In this document: piece after piece, positions 36,821 to 44,864 of the stretch | How the letters are laid out: the number at the start of each line of letters is the position of its first letter | Position numbering within the stretch: position 1 is the first letter of the stretch | Program-made: the position numbers and the translations under genes | Source of the DNA: Pseudomonas baetica | Lineage (GTDB): Bacteria; Pseudomonadota; Gammaproteobacteria; Pseudomonadales; Pseudomonadaceae | Length of the DNA: 64,000 nt | NCBI RefSeq assembly: GCF_002813455.1 | Contig: NZ_PHHE01000001.1 | Span: 4,956,001 to 5,020,000, forward strand | Reading direction: 5' to 3' | Notes under the pieces: model-generated | Databases searched by the model: none | Told to the model about the DNA's origin: nothing | What the model saw: the letters and a program-made list of their open reading frames with translations, nothing else

Positions 36821-37049
36821 TGGCATCCCATTTTTCGGCGATGGCCCTGACTTCATCAGCAGAAGCGAAATCACCGGCGTCGGCTTCCTTCAGCGCTTGT
36901 TGAATGTCTTCTATCTGCCAAGCTTCGCGCGCCAGGTATTCGCGCAATGCATCCACTGCCAGGTAAGACTTGCTACGGCCAGTGGCTTTGGCGAGGTTGG
37001 CGAGGGTGTCTGCAATTTCGTCGGGGATACGTAGAGACATGACGGACAT
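36810..37049 (-). CDS. CopG/ribbon-helix-helix antitoxin
   Basis: A 79-residue protein. The N-terminal ribbon-helix-helix is MSLRIPDEIADTLANLAKATGRSKSYL, read in parts; the acidic C-terminus (DAGDFASADEVRAIAEKWD) would wrap the toxin. The start is ATG 37,049 or 37,040. It is the first gene of the pair, as usual for type II modules, and likely represses its own promoter in the 37,050-37,226 gap. Confidence 0.85.
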   Translation of the reverse strand: MSVMSLRIPDEIADTLANLAKATGRSKSYLAVDALREYLAREAWQIEDIQQALKEADAGDFASADEVRAIAEKWDANAR

Positions 37050-37226
37050 GGCGAACTCGATGTAGTGGTTTGTATTACACAACACTACAGTGTCGTGCGT
37101 AGCAACGGCTAGCTCCATTTGTCTATCTGAACCGCTGAGAGTGATGGCCATTTAGCATTTGCTCGGTTGAAACAGTTTGTTGAGGAGGGGATAGTGCGCG
37201 GCTGAAAAGTCATCAAGGAGCAGGAT

Positions 37227-37949
37227 GTGACAGTGAAGTCTGGATTGATCGGGTGTGTGGCGCTGTGCGGGTGGTTGATGGCCGGGCAGGTATTTGCCGA
37301 GTGCACGCCAGCGCCGGTTGCGGGGGAAGACGATGTGTCTGTCTGCAAGGACTGGCCGGCTTACCCGGGGCTGACCCTCAGCGCCAAGACGCGGTTTGTG
37401 CGTGGCACCGCTAATGCGCTCGGTGCTCATGATCTGGACTTGTCCGTTTTGCAGGATGGCCAAGCGAATTCGCTTGCCACATATCACCAGGCCGCTGCCT
37501 TCGTGTTGGATGGCGTCCACTTGCGAGAACTGGCGCTCGATACGGCGCGCTACAAACTCACCCCCGACCTTCGAGCCTTTGGTGTACGCGCACGGCTCAC
37601 TAACGGTTCGCGCCTCAATCCCAGAGATGAAAGCCAACTGACGCTTTACGTGAGAGAGGGCACAAAATTACGCCCAGTCCTGCGTCAGCTGCTGGTTTAT
37701 GAGTACGGCGGCGAGTGGGATGACAACTGCGCTGGCGAGCGTTTCGAGATTTCAAGAACCGTCGAAATTGCTAAAACCAGCTCCCACGGTTACGCCGACT
37801 TGATCGTCAAAACCCAGCAAACAGACACGACAAGTGTCGGTGATGAGAACGCTTGTGAGGATAAATCCAACGTTTACAAACCGGTTTTGACAACCTTGCA
37901 CTACGACGGAAAAACTTACGTCCTGCCACCCGGCTTCAAAGGTCTCTGA
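37227..37949 (+). CDS. Secreted protein of unknown function, paralogue 1
   Basis: A 240-residue protein with a GTG start after AAGGAG and a signal peptide (LIGCVALCGWLMAGQVFA). The mature part shares a clear pattern with the next gene: CKDWPAYPGLTLSAKT, LRAFGVRARLT, LYVREGTKLRPVL, DDNCAGERFEISRTVEI and TSSHGYADLIVKT. Conserved cysteines suggest disulfides in the periplasm or outside. I do not recognise a named family. The codon pattern looks less GC-rich than that of the second copy. Confidence 0.75.
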   Translation: MTVKSGLIGCVALCGWLMAGQVFAECTPAPVAGEDDVSVCKDWPAYPGLTLSAKTRFVRGTANALGAHDLDLSVLQDGQANSLATYHQAAAFVLDGVHLRELALDTARYKLTPDLRAFGVRARLTNGSRLNPRDESQLTLYVREGTKLRPVLRQLLVYEYGGEWDDNCAGERFEISRTVEIAKTSSHGYADLIVKTQQTDTTSVGDENACEDKSNVYKPVLTTLHYDGKTYVLPPGFKGL

Positions 37950-37986
37950 CTGATCTGCCAAACACCATTTTTATCAAGGAAGAACA

Positions 37987-38703
37987 ATGTTCAGCCCAAC
38001 CAGACTCCTTATCGCCCTCGGTTTTCTGGCCATCACCGCCCAAGCCCAGGCCGCCTGCACCACCAAGGCTTTCGACGGCCAATCACTGTCGCGCTGCATC
38101 GTCTGGCCAGCCTTCCCGTCGCAGGCGATTGCGGTCAAATCCACTTACCTGGCCGACCCCGGCGACGACGATGCCGGCGTGTTCGATCTGGATCTGGCGC
38201 TCGTCAATGCCAGCAACGCCAACCCCATCGCCACTTACCGTAAGCCTGGCGCCTACAACTCTGATGCCGTGCGCTTTGATGACCTTCGCGTCGACACCGG
38301 CCGCTACCGACTGGCGTCGGACGTGCGGGCTTTTGGCCTGCGTTCGAAGTTCACCCACAGTTCCCACGCCATTCCTTACGAGAAAACCGATCTGGCATTG
38401 TATGTGCGCGAAGGCGACAAGCTGCGCCCGGTGCTGGAAGGATTGGTGATCTACAAGAACAACGGTGAGTTCAGCAATGATTGCGAAGGCTACATGAAGA
38501 AAGTTCGCCGGACAGTCGATATCGGCGCCACGAGTCACAACGGTCTCGCTGATTTGATCATCACCACCAGCGGCACCAAGATGAAAAACACCCAGTCGGG
38601 AAACCAGTGCGTTTCGAAAGATACCGTGCTGAAAAAGACCCAAATCACCCTCACCTACGACGGCCAGCAATACATCGTCCCCGAAGACCTGCGAGGTTAC
38701 TGA
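37987..38703 (+). CDS. Secreted protein of unknown function, paralogue 2
   Basis: A 238-residue protein with a signal peptide ([16 protein letters not shown]). It matches its neighbour in order and spacing: [61 protein letters not shown] and [13 protein letters not shown], ending [18 protein letters not shown]. The two genes are a tandem duplication 37 bases apart. The short gap to fosA (4 bases) suggests read-through. Function unknown. Confidence 0.8.
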   Translation: MFSPTRLLIALGFLAITAQAQAACTTKAFDGQSLSRCIVWPAFPSQAIAVKSTYLADPGDDDAGVFDLDLALVNASNANPIATYRKPGAYNSDAVRFDDLRVDTGRYRLASDVRAFGLRSKFTHSSHAIPYEKTDLALYVREGDKLRPVLEGLVIYKNNGEFSNDCEGYMKKVRRTVDIGATSHNGLADLIITTSGTKMKNTQSGNQCVSKDTVLKKTQITLTYDGQQYIVPEDLRGY

Positions 38704-38707
38704 TCCG

Positions 38708-39124
38708 ATGCTCACCGGCCTCAACCACCTGACCCTTGCCGTCAGCGATCTCACCCGCAGCCTCGCGTTCTATCGCGATCTGTTGGGGCTGCGTATCGAA
38801 GCGACGTGGGATGCCGGTGCCTATCTGTCGCTGCCGGGGCTGTGGTTGTGTCTGTCGTTTGATTCGCAGCGCACGGCCGAGCCGTGCGCCGACTACACCC
38901 ATTACGCCTTCAACCTTGGCGCGGCGGATTTTCCTTTGTTCGTTGAGCGGCTCAAAGCAGCAAACGTGCGGGAGTGGCGGGACAACCGCAGCGAAGGTGC
39001 GTCGTTCTACTTCCTTGACCCCGACGGCCACAAGCTCGAAGCCCACGTCGGCGATCTCGCCTCGCGGCTGGCGGCTTGTCGGCAAAAACCGTACGCCGGC
39101 ATGCGTTTTTACGACGAGCCGTGA
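38708..39124 (+). CDS. fosA: FosA-type glutathione transferase (fosfomycin resistance)
   Basis: A 138-residue vicinal oxygen chelate enzyme that opens the epoxide of fosfomycin with glutathione. The Mn ligands are visible as His7 ([11 protein letters not shown]), His65 ([11 protein letters not shown]) and Glu111 ([12 protein letters not shown]). The K+ loop and YFLDPDG segment are intact and the length is normal. It is commonly chromosomal in fluorescens-group strains. Confidence 0.9.
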   Translation: MLTGLNHLTLAVSDLTRSLAFYRDLLGLRIEATWDAGAYLSLPGLWLCLSFDSQRTAEPCADYTHYAFNLGAADFPLFVERLKAANVREWRDNRSEGASFYFLDPDGHKLEAHVGDLASRLAACRQKPYAGMRFYDEP

Positions 39125-39184
39125 ACGCCCACAATCGGCTGATATAGACTGGCCGCCACGTATTCTGGCGCTTGCAGGTTTCCC

Positions 39185-39823
39185 ATGACTCCATCGTTGT
39201 TAATGGCCGTGCTGGCCTCGGGTTTCATTTACGGCATCACGCCGGGGCCGGGCGTGCTGGCGGTGTTCGGCATTGGCGCGGCGCACGGGCGACGAGCCGG
39301 GGCGGGATTTCTTTGCGGGCATCTGCTTGGCGATGTGGTCTGGTGCAGCACCGCGTTGATTGCGATTGTCGGGGCGCGGGAAATCGGCAACACCGCGTTC
39401 GATGTGCTCGGCGTGCTCAGCGGCTTGTACCTGTTCTGGCTTGGCTGGCGTGCAGTGCGTGCGCAACGCCGCAGTGACGATCAGCCCCAAGGCGCCGCAC
39501 GCAACCCGTTCTGGCACGGCATTCTGTTCGGCCTGACCAACCCCAAGGCCTATCCGGTGGCGGTGGCGACGTTTACCGCGCTGCTGTCGAGCCGTGCCGA
39601 ATTGCTCAACTGGTCGATGCTGCCAGCATTGATTGCCCTGAGTTTCCTCGGCGGATTGCTGGCTTACGCGATTCTCATCGGCGTGGTCGGCGCGCAACGG
39701 GTGCGCACGGTCTATCAACGGCACGAACTGCTGATCACCCGTTTGTGTGGCGTGATGTTCATCGGTTTCGCGATCAATGCGCTCATGCATGCGCTGCCGG
39801 GGTTGCTGCCGAACAAGGCTTGA
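39185..39823 (+). CDS. LysE/RhtB-family exporter
   Basis: A 212-residue protein with about six membrane helices and the family start LASGFIYGITPGPGVLAVFG. The GLTNPKAYPVAVATFTALL segment in the middle is the usual LysE/RhtB mark. Substrates of the family are amino acids and derivatives; no specific one can be named. It is a single gene after fosA with its own ribosome site. Confidence 0.85.
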   Translation: MTPSLLMAVLASGFIYGITPGPGVLAVFGIGAAHGRRAGAGFLCGHLLGDVVWCSTALIAIVGAREIGNTAFDVLGVLSGLYLFWLGWRAVRAQRRSDDQPQGAARNPFWHGILFGLTNPKAYPVAVATFTALLSSRAELLNWSMLPALIALSFLGGLLAYAILIGVVGAQRVRTVYQRHELLITRLCGVMFIGFAINALMHALPGLLPNKA

Positions 39824-39948
39824 TGGCGTTGCGCGGGTTCCACCGTTCGTCGCGCGGGCGGCAATTTTTCTAAACCTTTGCCGGGCAGAAAATTCTCAAT
39901 CCAGGCGGGCACCTGCTCGCCGCGATCAATACCAAGAGGTAGAGAATC

Positions 39949-40107
39949 ATGCCTAATTCAAGAAACTCGAACTCGGGAAACTTCGCCAACGATCGAACGA
40001 AGGCGTCTGAAGCCGGTCGCAAGGGTGGGAAAACCACCACAACGACGGTCGATAAAGAGCCTGCGAAAACAGAAACGGGCCGCAAGCCTGCTCAGAAATC
40101 GAAGTAG
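39949..40107 (+). CDS. Small KGG-motif stress protein
   Basis: A 52-residue hydrophilic protein: MPNSRNSNSGNFANDRTKAS, then EAGRKGGKTTTTTVDKEP, ending GRKPAQKSK. The Gly-Asn-Phe-Ala-(N)DR-x-K-A-x-E-A-G-x-K-G-G pattern is that of small general-stress proteins with KGG repeats. AAGAGGTAGAGA precedes the ATG. It is followed by a DUF4142 gene, also often stress-induced. Confidence 0.8.
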   Translation: MPNSRNSNSGNFANDRTKASEAGRKGGKTTTTTVDKEPAKTETGRKPAQKSK

Positions 40108-40182
40108 TCGGTGAAGGTCGTTTTGATTGAGAGGCGGGGGCGCAAGCTCCCGCTTGAATTCAGTAAGAAGGAGGGCGCGACC

Positions 40183-40686
40183 ATGAGCCGGATGGCCACC
40201 CAGGTACGTCGTTTAAGTTTTGTCACTGTTTTAGGGTTATTCGCCAGCAGTGCTTTTGCCCAGTCGCCTGCCGAATTCATCAACGATGCGTCCGCCAAAG
40301 GCATGGCCGACATCGAAGCCAGCCGTCTGGCGCACCAGAAGACCGAATCCAAAGAGGTCAAGGACTACACCATCGTCGTCATCAACGACCGCACCACGGC
40401 CAATCAGCACCTGGCGAAAATCGCCAAGAAGCTCGACCTGCCCGTCGCCCCGCGTGATGAAATGGCCGACAAGGCCAAGGAAATGATTCCTGAAGTGAAG
40501 GATGGTGCGACGTTTGATCAGGCCTACGCGGCCAGTCAGGTGAAAGCCACGGAAGAAGCCATCGCGCAGATCCAGCAAGAGGCGCAGACTACCGACGTGC
40601 CTGAGATCAAGGCGTTTGCCGATGAGACGCTGCCTAAATTGCAGAATCATCTGCAGATGGCTCGATCGCTGCAAGCCAGCCGTTAA
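40183..40686 (+). CDS. DUF4142 periplasmic protein
   Basis: A 167-residue protein with a signal peptide ending ASSAFAQSPAEFINDAS. The predicted helices SAKGMADIEASRLAHQKTES and KDYTIVVINDRTTANQHL are the DUF4142 ferritin-like pattern. The ATG at 40,183 has AAGGAGGG ahead; the opening at 40,111 lacks a leader and is rejected. Function unknown; the family is linked to envelope stress. Confidence 0.85.
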   Translation: MSRMATQVRRLSFVTVLGLFASSAFAQSPAEFINDASAKGMADIEASRLAHQKTESKEVKDYTIVVINDRTTANQHLAKIAKKLDLPVAPRDEMADKAKEMIPEVKDGATFDQAYAASQVKATEEAIAQIQQEAQTTDVPEIKAFADETLPKLQNHLQMARSLQASR

Positions 40687-40722
40687 GCAGATCAAAAGAC
40701 CGCAGCCTGCGGCAGCTCCTAT
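40687..40722. repeat. Left REP half next to the insertion sequence
   Basis: GATCAAAAGACCGCAGCCTG followed by CGGCAGCTCCTAT is one arm of the GTAGGAGCTGCCG REP family, ending where the insertion sequence begins. Confidence 0.75.
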
Positions 40723-40736
40723 GTATGGACTCGCCC

Positions 40737-40991
40737 CCACTGTCTACCCGTTTTTTGAAAACTGTCGCCCCGTTGCATCTATGTATTAGGCCTATTCGTG
40801 GAAGCCGTCTTCGGCCTCTGGCCAAAATTGGAAGAGCTCGTGGCATGCCGATTACAGTCAGGCCTCGAAGGCCAGTAGGAGCTTAGGCATCAATCCACGC
40901 CGGTCTTACCTGGGGTCAATTTTTTTCAGCAAAGGGTCGGACAGTCAGTACCTCGGTGGCAGAACTCGGTCGCTCAGTGGCTTATCGTCGC
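40737..40991 (-). ncRNA. Candidate bridge/seek RNA of the insertion sequence
   Basis: No gene lies between the transposase stop and the element end. In IS110/IS1111 elements this kind of end encodes the guide RNA that pairs with donor and target DNA. Two short segments support this: GTAGGAGCT at 40,875-40,883 equals the REP core used as target, and CCGATTACAGT at 40,848-40,858 matches CCAATTACAGT just outside the far end (42,153-42,163) with one mismatch. A GGCC-TCGAA-GGCC hairpin lies between them. The RNA ends are not determinable. Confidence 0.5.
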
Positions 40992-42077
40992 TTACTGACC
41001 ATTACCAGCATGACGACGATAAGACTGGTCATTCTGTAGAAGCACCCAGACGATTCGTAGGTTGCGGTTGGCTAACCTGATCGCAGCCTCCTTACGGCCC
41101 AGTCGGCTCATCCACCGCAACAAGCGGCGGTCATCGGGTTGCAGGGAATCAGGTCGCAGTTGTTGCAGGACCGAATGGGCTCCCTGGATCATCAAGCTGC
41201 GTAAATAAACATCACCTCGCTTGGTCATGTCGCCCAGCCGGACCGTCTGCCCGCTGCTGTGCTGGTCAGGCACCATGCCAAAGTACGCGGCAAACTTGCG
41301 GGCATTGGGAAACCGCTCAGGGTTGGTTTCCTTGGCCACCAGTGCCGTGGCAATGACTGGGCCAATGCCGCGCACGGTCATCAGTCGCCTCGCTGTCATG
41401 TCGGCGTTAGCGGCCACTTCCAGGCGGCCCGTCAACACGCCGATGCGCTCGCCCAAATGGCGCCACTCAGCCAACAGTTCGTCGATCAATTCACGCAGCA
41501 GGCCAGGCAGTGGCTGGGTCGCATCTTCCAGTACCCGCGGAATCTTCTGACTGATCGCAACATCGCCCTGCGCCAAGGCCACGCCGTGCTCGAGCAGCAG
41601 GCCGCGCATCTGATTGCTGACCGCCGTGCGTCGACGCACATAGCCCTGACGGGCGCGATGCAGCGCTTGCATTGCCAGCGCAGCAACGCTTTTGACCGGT
41701 ACCGCGCAGATTTTTTCATCGCGACCAGCGCGCAGAATCGCCAGCGCATCGTTGCGATCATTTTTAGGCCCACTGCGGTGTGTGGTCACCAAACCGGCTG
41801 GAAGAATCCGCGCCAGATTACCTTTGTCTTGCAACTGCCGGGCCCAGGCTTGAGCTCCCGGACCGGTCTCCATCAAAACCACGACATGAGGCGGCAGCTG
41901 TTGGAGAAACTCATAAAACGCCTCACGCGACTTGATCCGCTGTTCATAGCGCACCTGGCCGAGGACATCTTCACCAGCGACCTGAAAGACCTGTTTGGCC
42001 AGATCTACCGCCAAAGTTGTGCAGGCCGACAAATCGGAAGAAGACAGGGATTGATCATTCGAACTATGATTTTTCAT
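40992..42077 (-). CDS. IS110-family transposase, IS1111 group
   Basis: A 361-residue DEDD transposase. The N-terminal RuvC-like domain starts CTTLAVDLAKQVFQVAGED (first Asp), with LMETGPGAQAWARQL (Glu) and GPKNDRNDALAIL (Asp pair). The C-terminal transposase-20 domain has VRGIGPVIATALVAKETN and HSSGQTVRLGDMTKRGDVYL with the conserved serine. The length is normal and the frame intact, so the element may still be active. Confidence 0.92.
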   Translation of the reverse strand: MKNHSSNDQSLSSSDLSACTTLAVDLAKQVFQVAGEDVLGQVRYEQRIKSREAFYEFLQQLPPHVVVLMETGPGAQAWARQLQDKGNLARILPAGLVTTHRSGPKNDRNDALAILRAGRDEKICAVPVKSVAALAMQALHRARQGYVRRRTAVSNQMRGLLLEHGVALAQGDVAISQKIPRVLEDATQPLPGLLRELIDELLAEWRHLGERIGVLTGRLEVAANADMTARRLMTVRGIGPVIATALVAKETNPERFPNARKFAAYFGMVPDQHSSGQTVRLGDMTKRGDVYLRSLMIQGAHSVLQQLRPDSLQPDDRRLLRWMSRLGRKEAAIRLANRNLRIVWVLLQNDQSYRRHAGNGQ

Positions 42078-42167
42078 GGACTCGCCCTCGCTGTCGATGG
42101 CTGTTTAGACTGCCACCGTGGCGCATTGACGCCTCGGCTTGGGCGAGTCCATCCAATTACAGTGGTT

Positions 42168-42196
42168 TGTGTAGGCGCTGCCGAAGGCTGCGATCT
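42168..42196. repeat. Right REP half next to the insertion sequence
   Basis: TGTGTAGGCGCTGCCGAAGG followed by CTGCGATCT is a slightly diverged REP of the second family, inverted relative to the copy on the other side of the insertion sequence. Confidence 0.75.
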
Positions 42197-42208
42197 TTTG
42201 CTTTTAAA

Positions 42209-42619
42209 TCAGCATTCGTTCAAATCCTGCTTCGGCTTGCTCTTCTCGCCCAACCCCTCAAGATTGAAAACCTCACCTTCGCCCAACGTCCGGTAGTGCC
42301 TGCGCAAGGCTTCCAGCTGCTTCAGATCCAGCGCCTCCAGCCCTAACATCGCGTTCTGCGCCTCTTTGGTCACCCGCAGCAATTCATCAATCTTCAAATG
42401 CAGGATGTCGGTGTCACGGTTCTGCGTGTTCTGGATCAGAAACACCATCAGGAACGTGATGATCGTCGTCGACGTGTTAATGATCAGTTGCCAGGTGTCG
42501 TTGTAGCTGAAAATCGGCCCGCTCATCCCCCACAGACCGATCAGGATCAACGCCCCCATGAAGGTCTTGGGGCTACCGGCCCACAGGGCGAGCTTCTGCG
42601 AGATCTTGGCGAATTTCAT
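42209..42619 (-). CDS. Low-affinity iron permease-family membrane protein
   Basis: A 136-residue membrane protein with hydrophobic segments TFMGALILIGLWGMSGPIF and LIINTSTTIITFLMVFLIQ. The adjacent motif FLIQNTQNRDTDILHLKIDELL is the hallmark of the small bacterial relatives of the fungal low-affinity iron permease family. No iron-transport function is proven for these. It is a single gene just beyond the insertion sequence. Confidence 0.82.
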   Translation of the reverse strand: MKFAKISQKLALWAGSPKTFMGALILIGLWGMSGPIFSYNDTWQLIINTSTTIITFLMVFLIQNTQNRDTDILHLKIDELLRVTKEAQNAMLGLEALDLKQLEALRRHYRTLGEGEVFNLEGLGEKSKPKQDLNEC

Positions 42620-42838
42620 GGCTGAATTCCTTATTGGGGAGTGCGTGAAATTCAGACACTGATGGTGTTGGGAAAATTCTATTGCCTACCTCCTCATCGA
42701 TGAAAGCCGGTGGCTTCGATCACATTGATGTCATTTGCTCGGGCGAAACTTTCATTGCGCTAGTTTGTGGCTAGTATCAAGAGGCGATCAAATTGCCAGT
42801 AGTTCTTACACGGAAAGAAATCACGCAAGAGGCCACTC

Positions 42839-43924
42839 ATGGAATTCTTCGAAAAGTTAGCCAGCCTAGCCGCTAAAGTCCGGTTGCAGAGCGCCGCAAT
42901 CCAGACAGAAGAAGCAACGAAAAATGCATTCGTCATGCCCTTCATCAGCACGGTATTAGGGTACGACGTCTTCGATCCGACTGAAGTGACGCCTGAGTTT
43001 GTCTGTGACATTGGCACGAAGAAGGGCGAGAAAATCGACTACGCCATCATGAAAGACGGTGAGGTGCAGATTCTAATCGAGTGTAAGAAAGTCGGTGAGT
43101 CACTGCACATCAATCACGCCTCTCAGCTATTTCGCTATTTTCACGTTACCAGCGCTCGTATCTCCATCCTTACCAATGGTCAGGTCTACAAGTTTTTTAC
43201 GGATCTGGATGCGCCGAACAAAATGGATGAAAAGCCGTTCCTGGAACTGGACCTCTTGGATATTGATGAATACTCGGTTCCCGAGTTGGTGAAGCTCACG
43301 AAGTCGGCTTTTGACGTTGACTCGATTATCAGCGCGGCTGGCGAACTGAAGTATGTCAGTCAAATAAAGAAGGTTATCGCCGCGCAGGTCAGCAAGCCGG
43401 ACGATGATTTCGTCAAGGTTTTCGCCTCCCGTGTTTACGACGGAGTGATCACGCAAAAAGTACGCGAGCAGTTTCATGAACTGACACGAAAAGCCGTTGT
43501 GCAGTTTTTAAATGATCAGATCAATGACCGACTCAAGTCCGCTATGAGTGGGACAATTCAATCTCAATTGGCATCTTTGCCTTCACCGTCTGCCGGGACT
43601 GATCCTGTAGATCCGCGCGACGAGTCAGATGATAAGGTTTTGACCACCCTTGAAGAACTGGAGGGGTATCACATCGTTCGTGCTCTGGTTCGATCGGTTG
43701 TTGATGCCAAGCGAATTGTTCAGCGAGATACGCAGAGCTATTTCGGCATATTGCTGGATGACAACAACCGTAAGCCGATTTGTCGATTGCATTTCAATCG
43801 TTCTCAAAAGTACATCGGTATTTTTGATGAAGAAAAGAACGAAACACGTCATCCAATCAGCACTGTCGATGACATCTATGAGTATTCGGATCATTTGAAA
43901 AAAACAGTTGGATTCTACGAGTGA
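42839..43924 (+). CDS. Stand-alone HsdR N-terminal-type nuclease protein
   Basis: A 361-residue protein with a type I restriction HsdR N-terminal-like domain. The PD-(D/E)xK site is visible: EKIDYAI (Asp67) and VQILIECKKVGESLH (Glu81, Lys83). Preceding residues AIQTEEATKNAFVMPFISTV and LGYDVFDPTEVTPEF are typical. It lacks helicase motifs, and no hsdM or hsdS is adjacent, so it is an orphan. The GC content is visibly lower than that of its neighbours and the codon use is less biased, suggesting acquisition. A role in defence or DNA repair is possible. Confidence 0.8.
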   Translation: MEFFEKLASLAAKVRLQSAAIQTEEATKNAFVMPFISTVLGYDVFDPTEVTPEFVCDIGTKKGEKIDYAIMKDGEVQILIECKKVGESLHINHASQLFRYFHVTSARISILTNGQVYKFFTDLDAPNKMDEKPFLELDLLDIDEYSVPELVKLTKSAFDVDSIISAAGELKYVSQIKKVIAAQVSKPDDDFVKVFASRVYDGVITQKVREQFHELTRKAVVQFLNDQINDRLKSAMSGTIQSQLASLPSPSAGTDPVDPRDESDDKVLTTLEELEGYHIVRALVRSVVDAKRIVQRDTQSYFGILLDDNNRKPICRLHFNRSQKYIGIFDEEKNETRHPISTVDDIYEYSDHLKKTVGFYE

Positions 43925-43926
43925 TG

Positions 43927-43954
43927 AAAACCGGCCTTTGAGGCCGGTTTTTTT
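43927..43954 (+). terminator. Intrinsic terminator of the HsdR-like gene
   Basis: AACCGGCCT and AGGCCGGTT pair around TTG and a run of T follows, directly after the stop codon. Confidence 0.9.
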
Positions 43955-44055
43955 GTGATTTGGCTCGTTACTGTTTGCAATGTGTCGGGCTGGAAATGCT
44001 CGCTGCGCTGCCTGTATCGTAAGGATTGATGGAATGTCCCCGACAGGAGAACGCA

Positions 44056-44826
44056 ATGAGTTGGTCCGCCAAACAATACGTCGCTTTCGAAGATGAACGC
44101 ACCCGCCCGGCCCGCGATCTGCTCGCGGCGATTCCCACGGCAGAGGCCCGAACAGTGGTGGATATCGGTTGTGGGCCCGGTAACTCGACGGAGTTGCTGG
44201 TGCAGCGTTTTCCCGGGGCAAAGGTCAGTGGTCTGGATAGCTCGCCGGATATGATCGACGCCGCGCGCAAACGCCTGCCGCAGTTGCAGTTTGATGTCGC
44301 CGAGATTGATCAATGGGCTGATGCTGGCCCGTTCGATGTGATCTTTGCCAATGCTGTTTTGCAGTGGGTGCCGGATCACGCTTCGCTACTGCCAGCGCTG
44401 GCGGGCAAGTTGTCGGCGGGGGGCAGTCTGGCGATCCAGATGCCGGATAACCTCAACGAGCCGTCCCATCGGCTGATGCGCGAAGTCGCCGCGAATGGCC
44501 CTTGGGCCAGCAAACTCGCCGGTGCTGCCGGTCAGCGCACCGATATGGCGAGTGCCAGCGAATACTTCTCGATGCTGCGACCGCACTGTGCGCGGGTCGA
44601 TGTGTGGCGCACCACGTATCACCATCAGTTGCCCGGTGGTGCGGCGGGGGTGGTGGAGTGGTTCAAGGGCAGTGGGTTGATTCCGTTTCTGAGTCCGCTG
44701 ACTGAAAGCGAGCGGGCGCTGTATCTGGAGCAGTATTTGGCTGAGGTTGAAAAGGCTTATCCGGCGTTGGCCGATGGTTCGGTGCTGTTGCCGTTTCCGC
44801 GCTTGTTTATTGTGGCGACGCGCTGA
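44056..44826 (+). CDS. tam: Trans-aconitate 2-methyltransferase
   Basis: A 256-residue methyltransferase that methylates trans-aconitate, an inhibitor of aconitase. The N-terminus MSWSAKQYVAFEDERTRPARD, motif I VDIGCGPGNSTELL and the WVPDHASLLPAL segment match E. coli Tam. The ATG at 44,056 has GACAGGAGAACG upstream. Compared with the paralogue at 4,389-5,192 this one is the true orthologue. A terminator follows. Confidence 0.9.
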   Translation: MSWSAKQYVAFEDERTRPARDLLAAIPTAEARTVVDIGCGPGNSTELLVQRFPGAKVSGLDSSPDMIDAARKRLPQLQFDVAEIDQWADAGPFDVIFANAVLQWVPDHASLLPALAGKLSAGGSLAIQMPDNLNEPSHRLMREVAANGPWASKLAGAAGQRTDMASASEYFSMLRPHCARVDVWRTTYHHQLPGGAAGVVEWFKGSGLIPFLSPLTESERALYLEQYLAEVEKAYPALADGSVLLPFPRLFIVATR

Positions 44827-44830
44827 AATC

Positions 44831-44860
44831 AAAAAGGGCCGATGTGATCGGCCCTTTTTG
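44831..44860. terminator. Bidirectional terminator between tam and the next methyltransferase
   Basis: AAAAAGGGCCGAT pairs with ATCGGCCCTTTTT; the A and T runs allow use from both sides of these convergent genes. Confidence 0.9.
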
Positions 44861-44864
44861 CGAT

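Larger units (their letters stand above)
40725..42152 (-). mobile_element. IS110-family (IS1111 group) insertion sequence between two REP copies
   Basis: The element is bounded by a 12-base inverted repeat, ATGGACTCGCCC at 40,725-40,736 and GGGCGAGTCCAT at 42,141-42,152. It holds one DEDD-type transposase gene and about 255 bases of non-coding sequence downstream of it, the layout of the IS1111 group. REP arms of the second family abut or closely flank both sides. True ends may lie a few bases outside the inverted repeats, as is common in this group. Confidence 0.85.
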
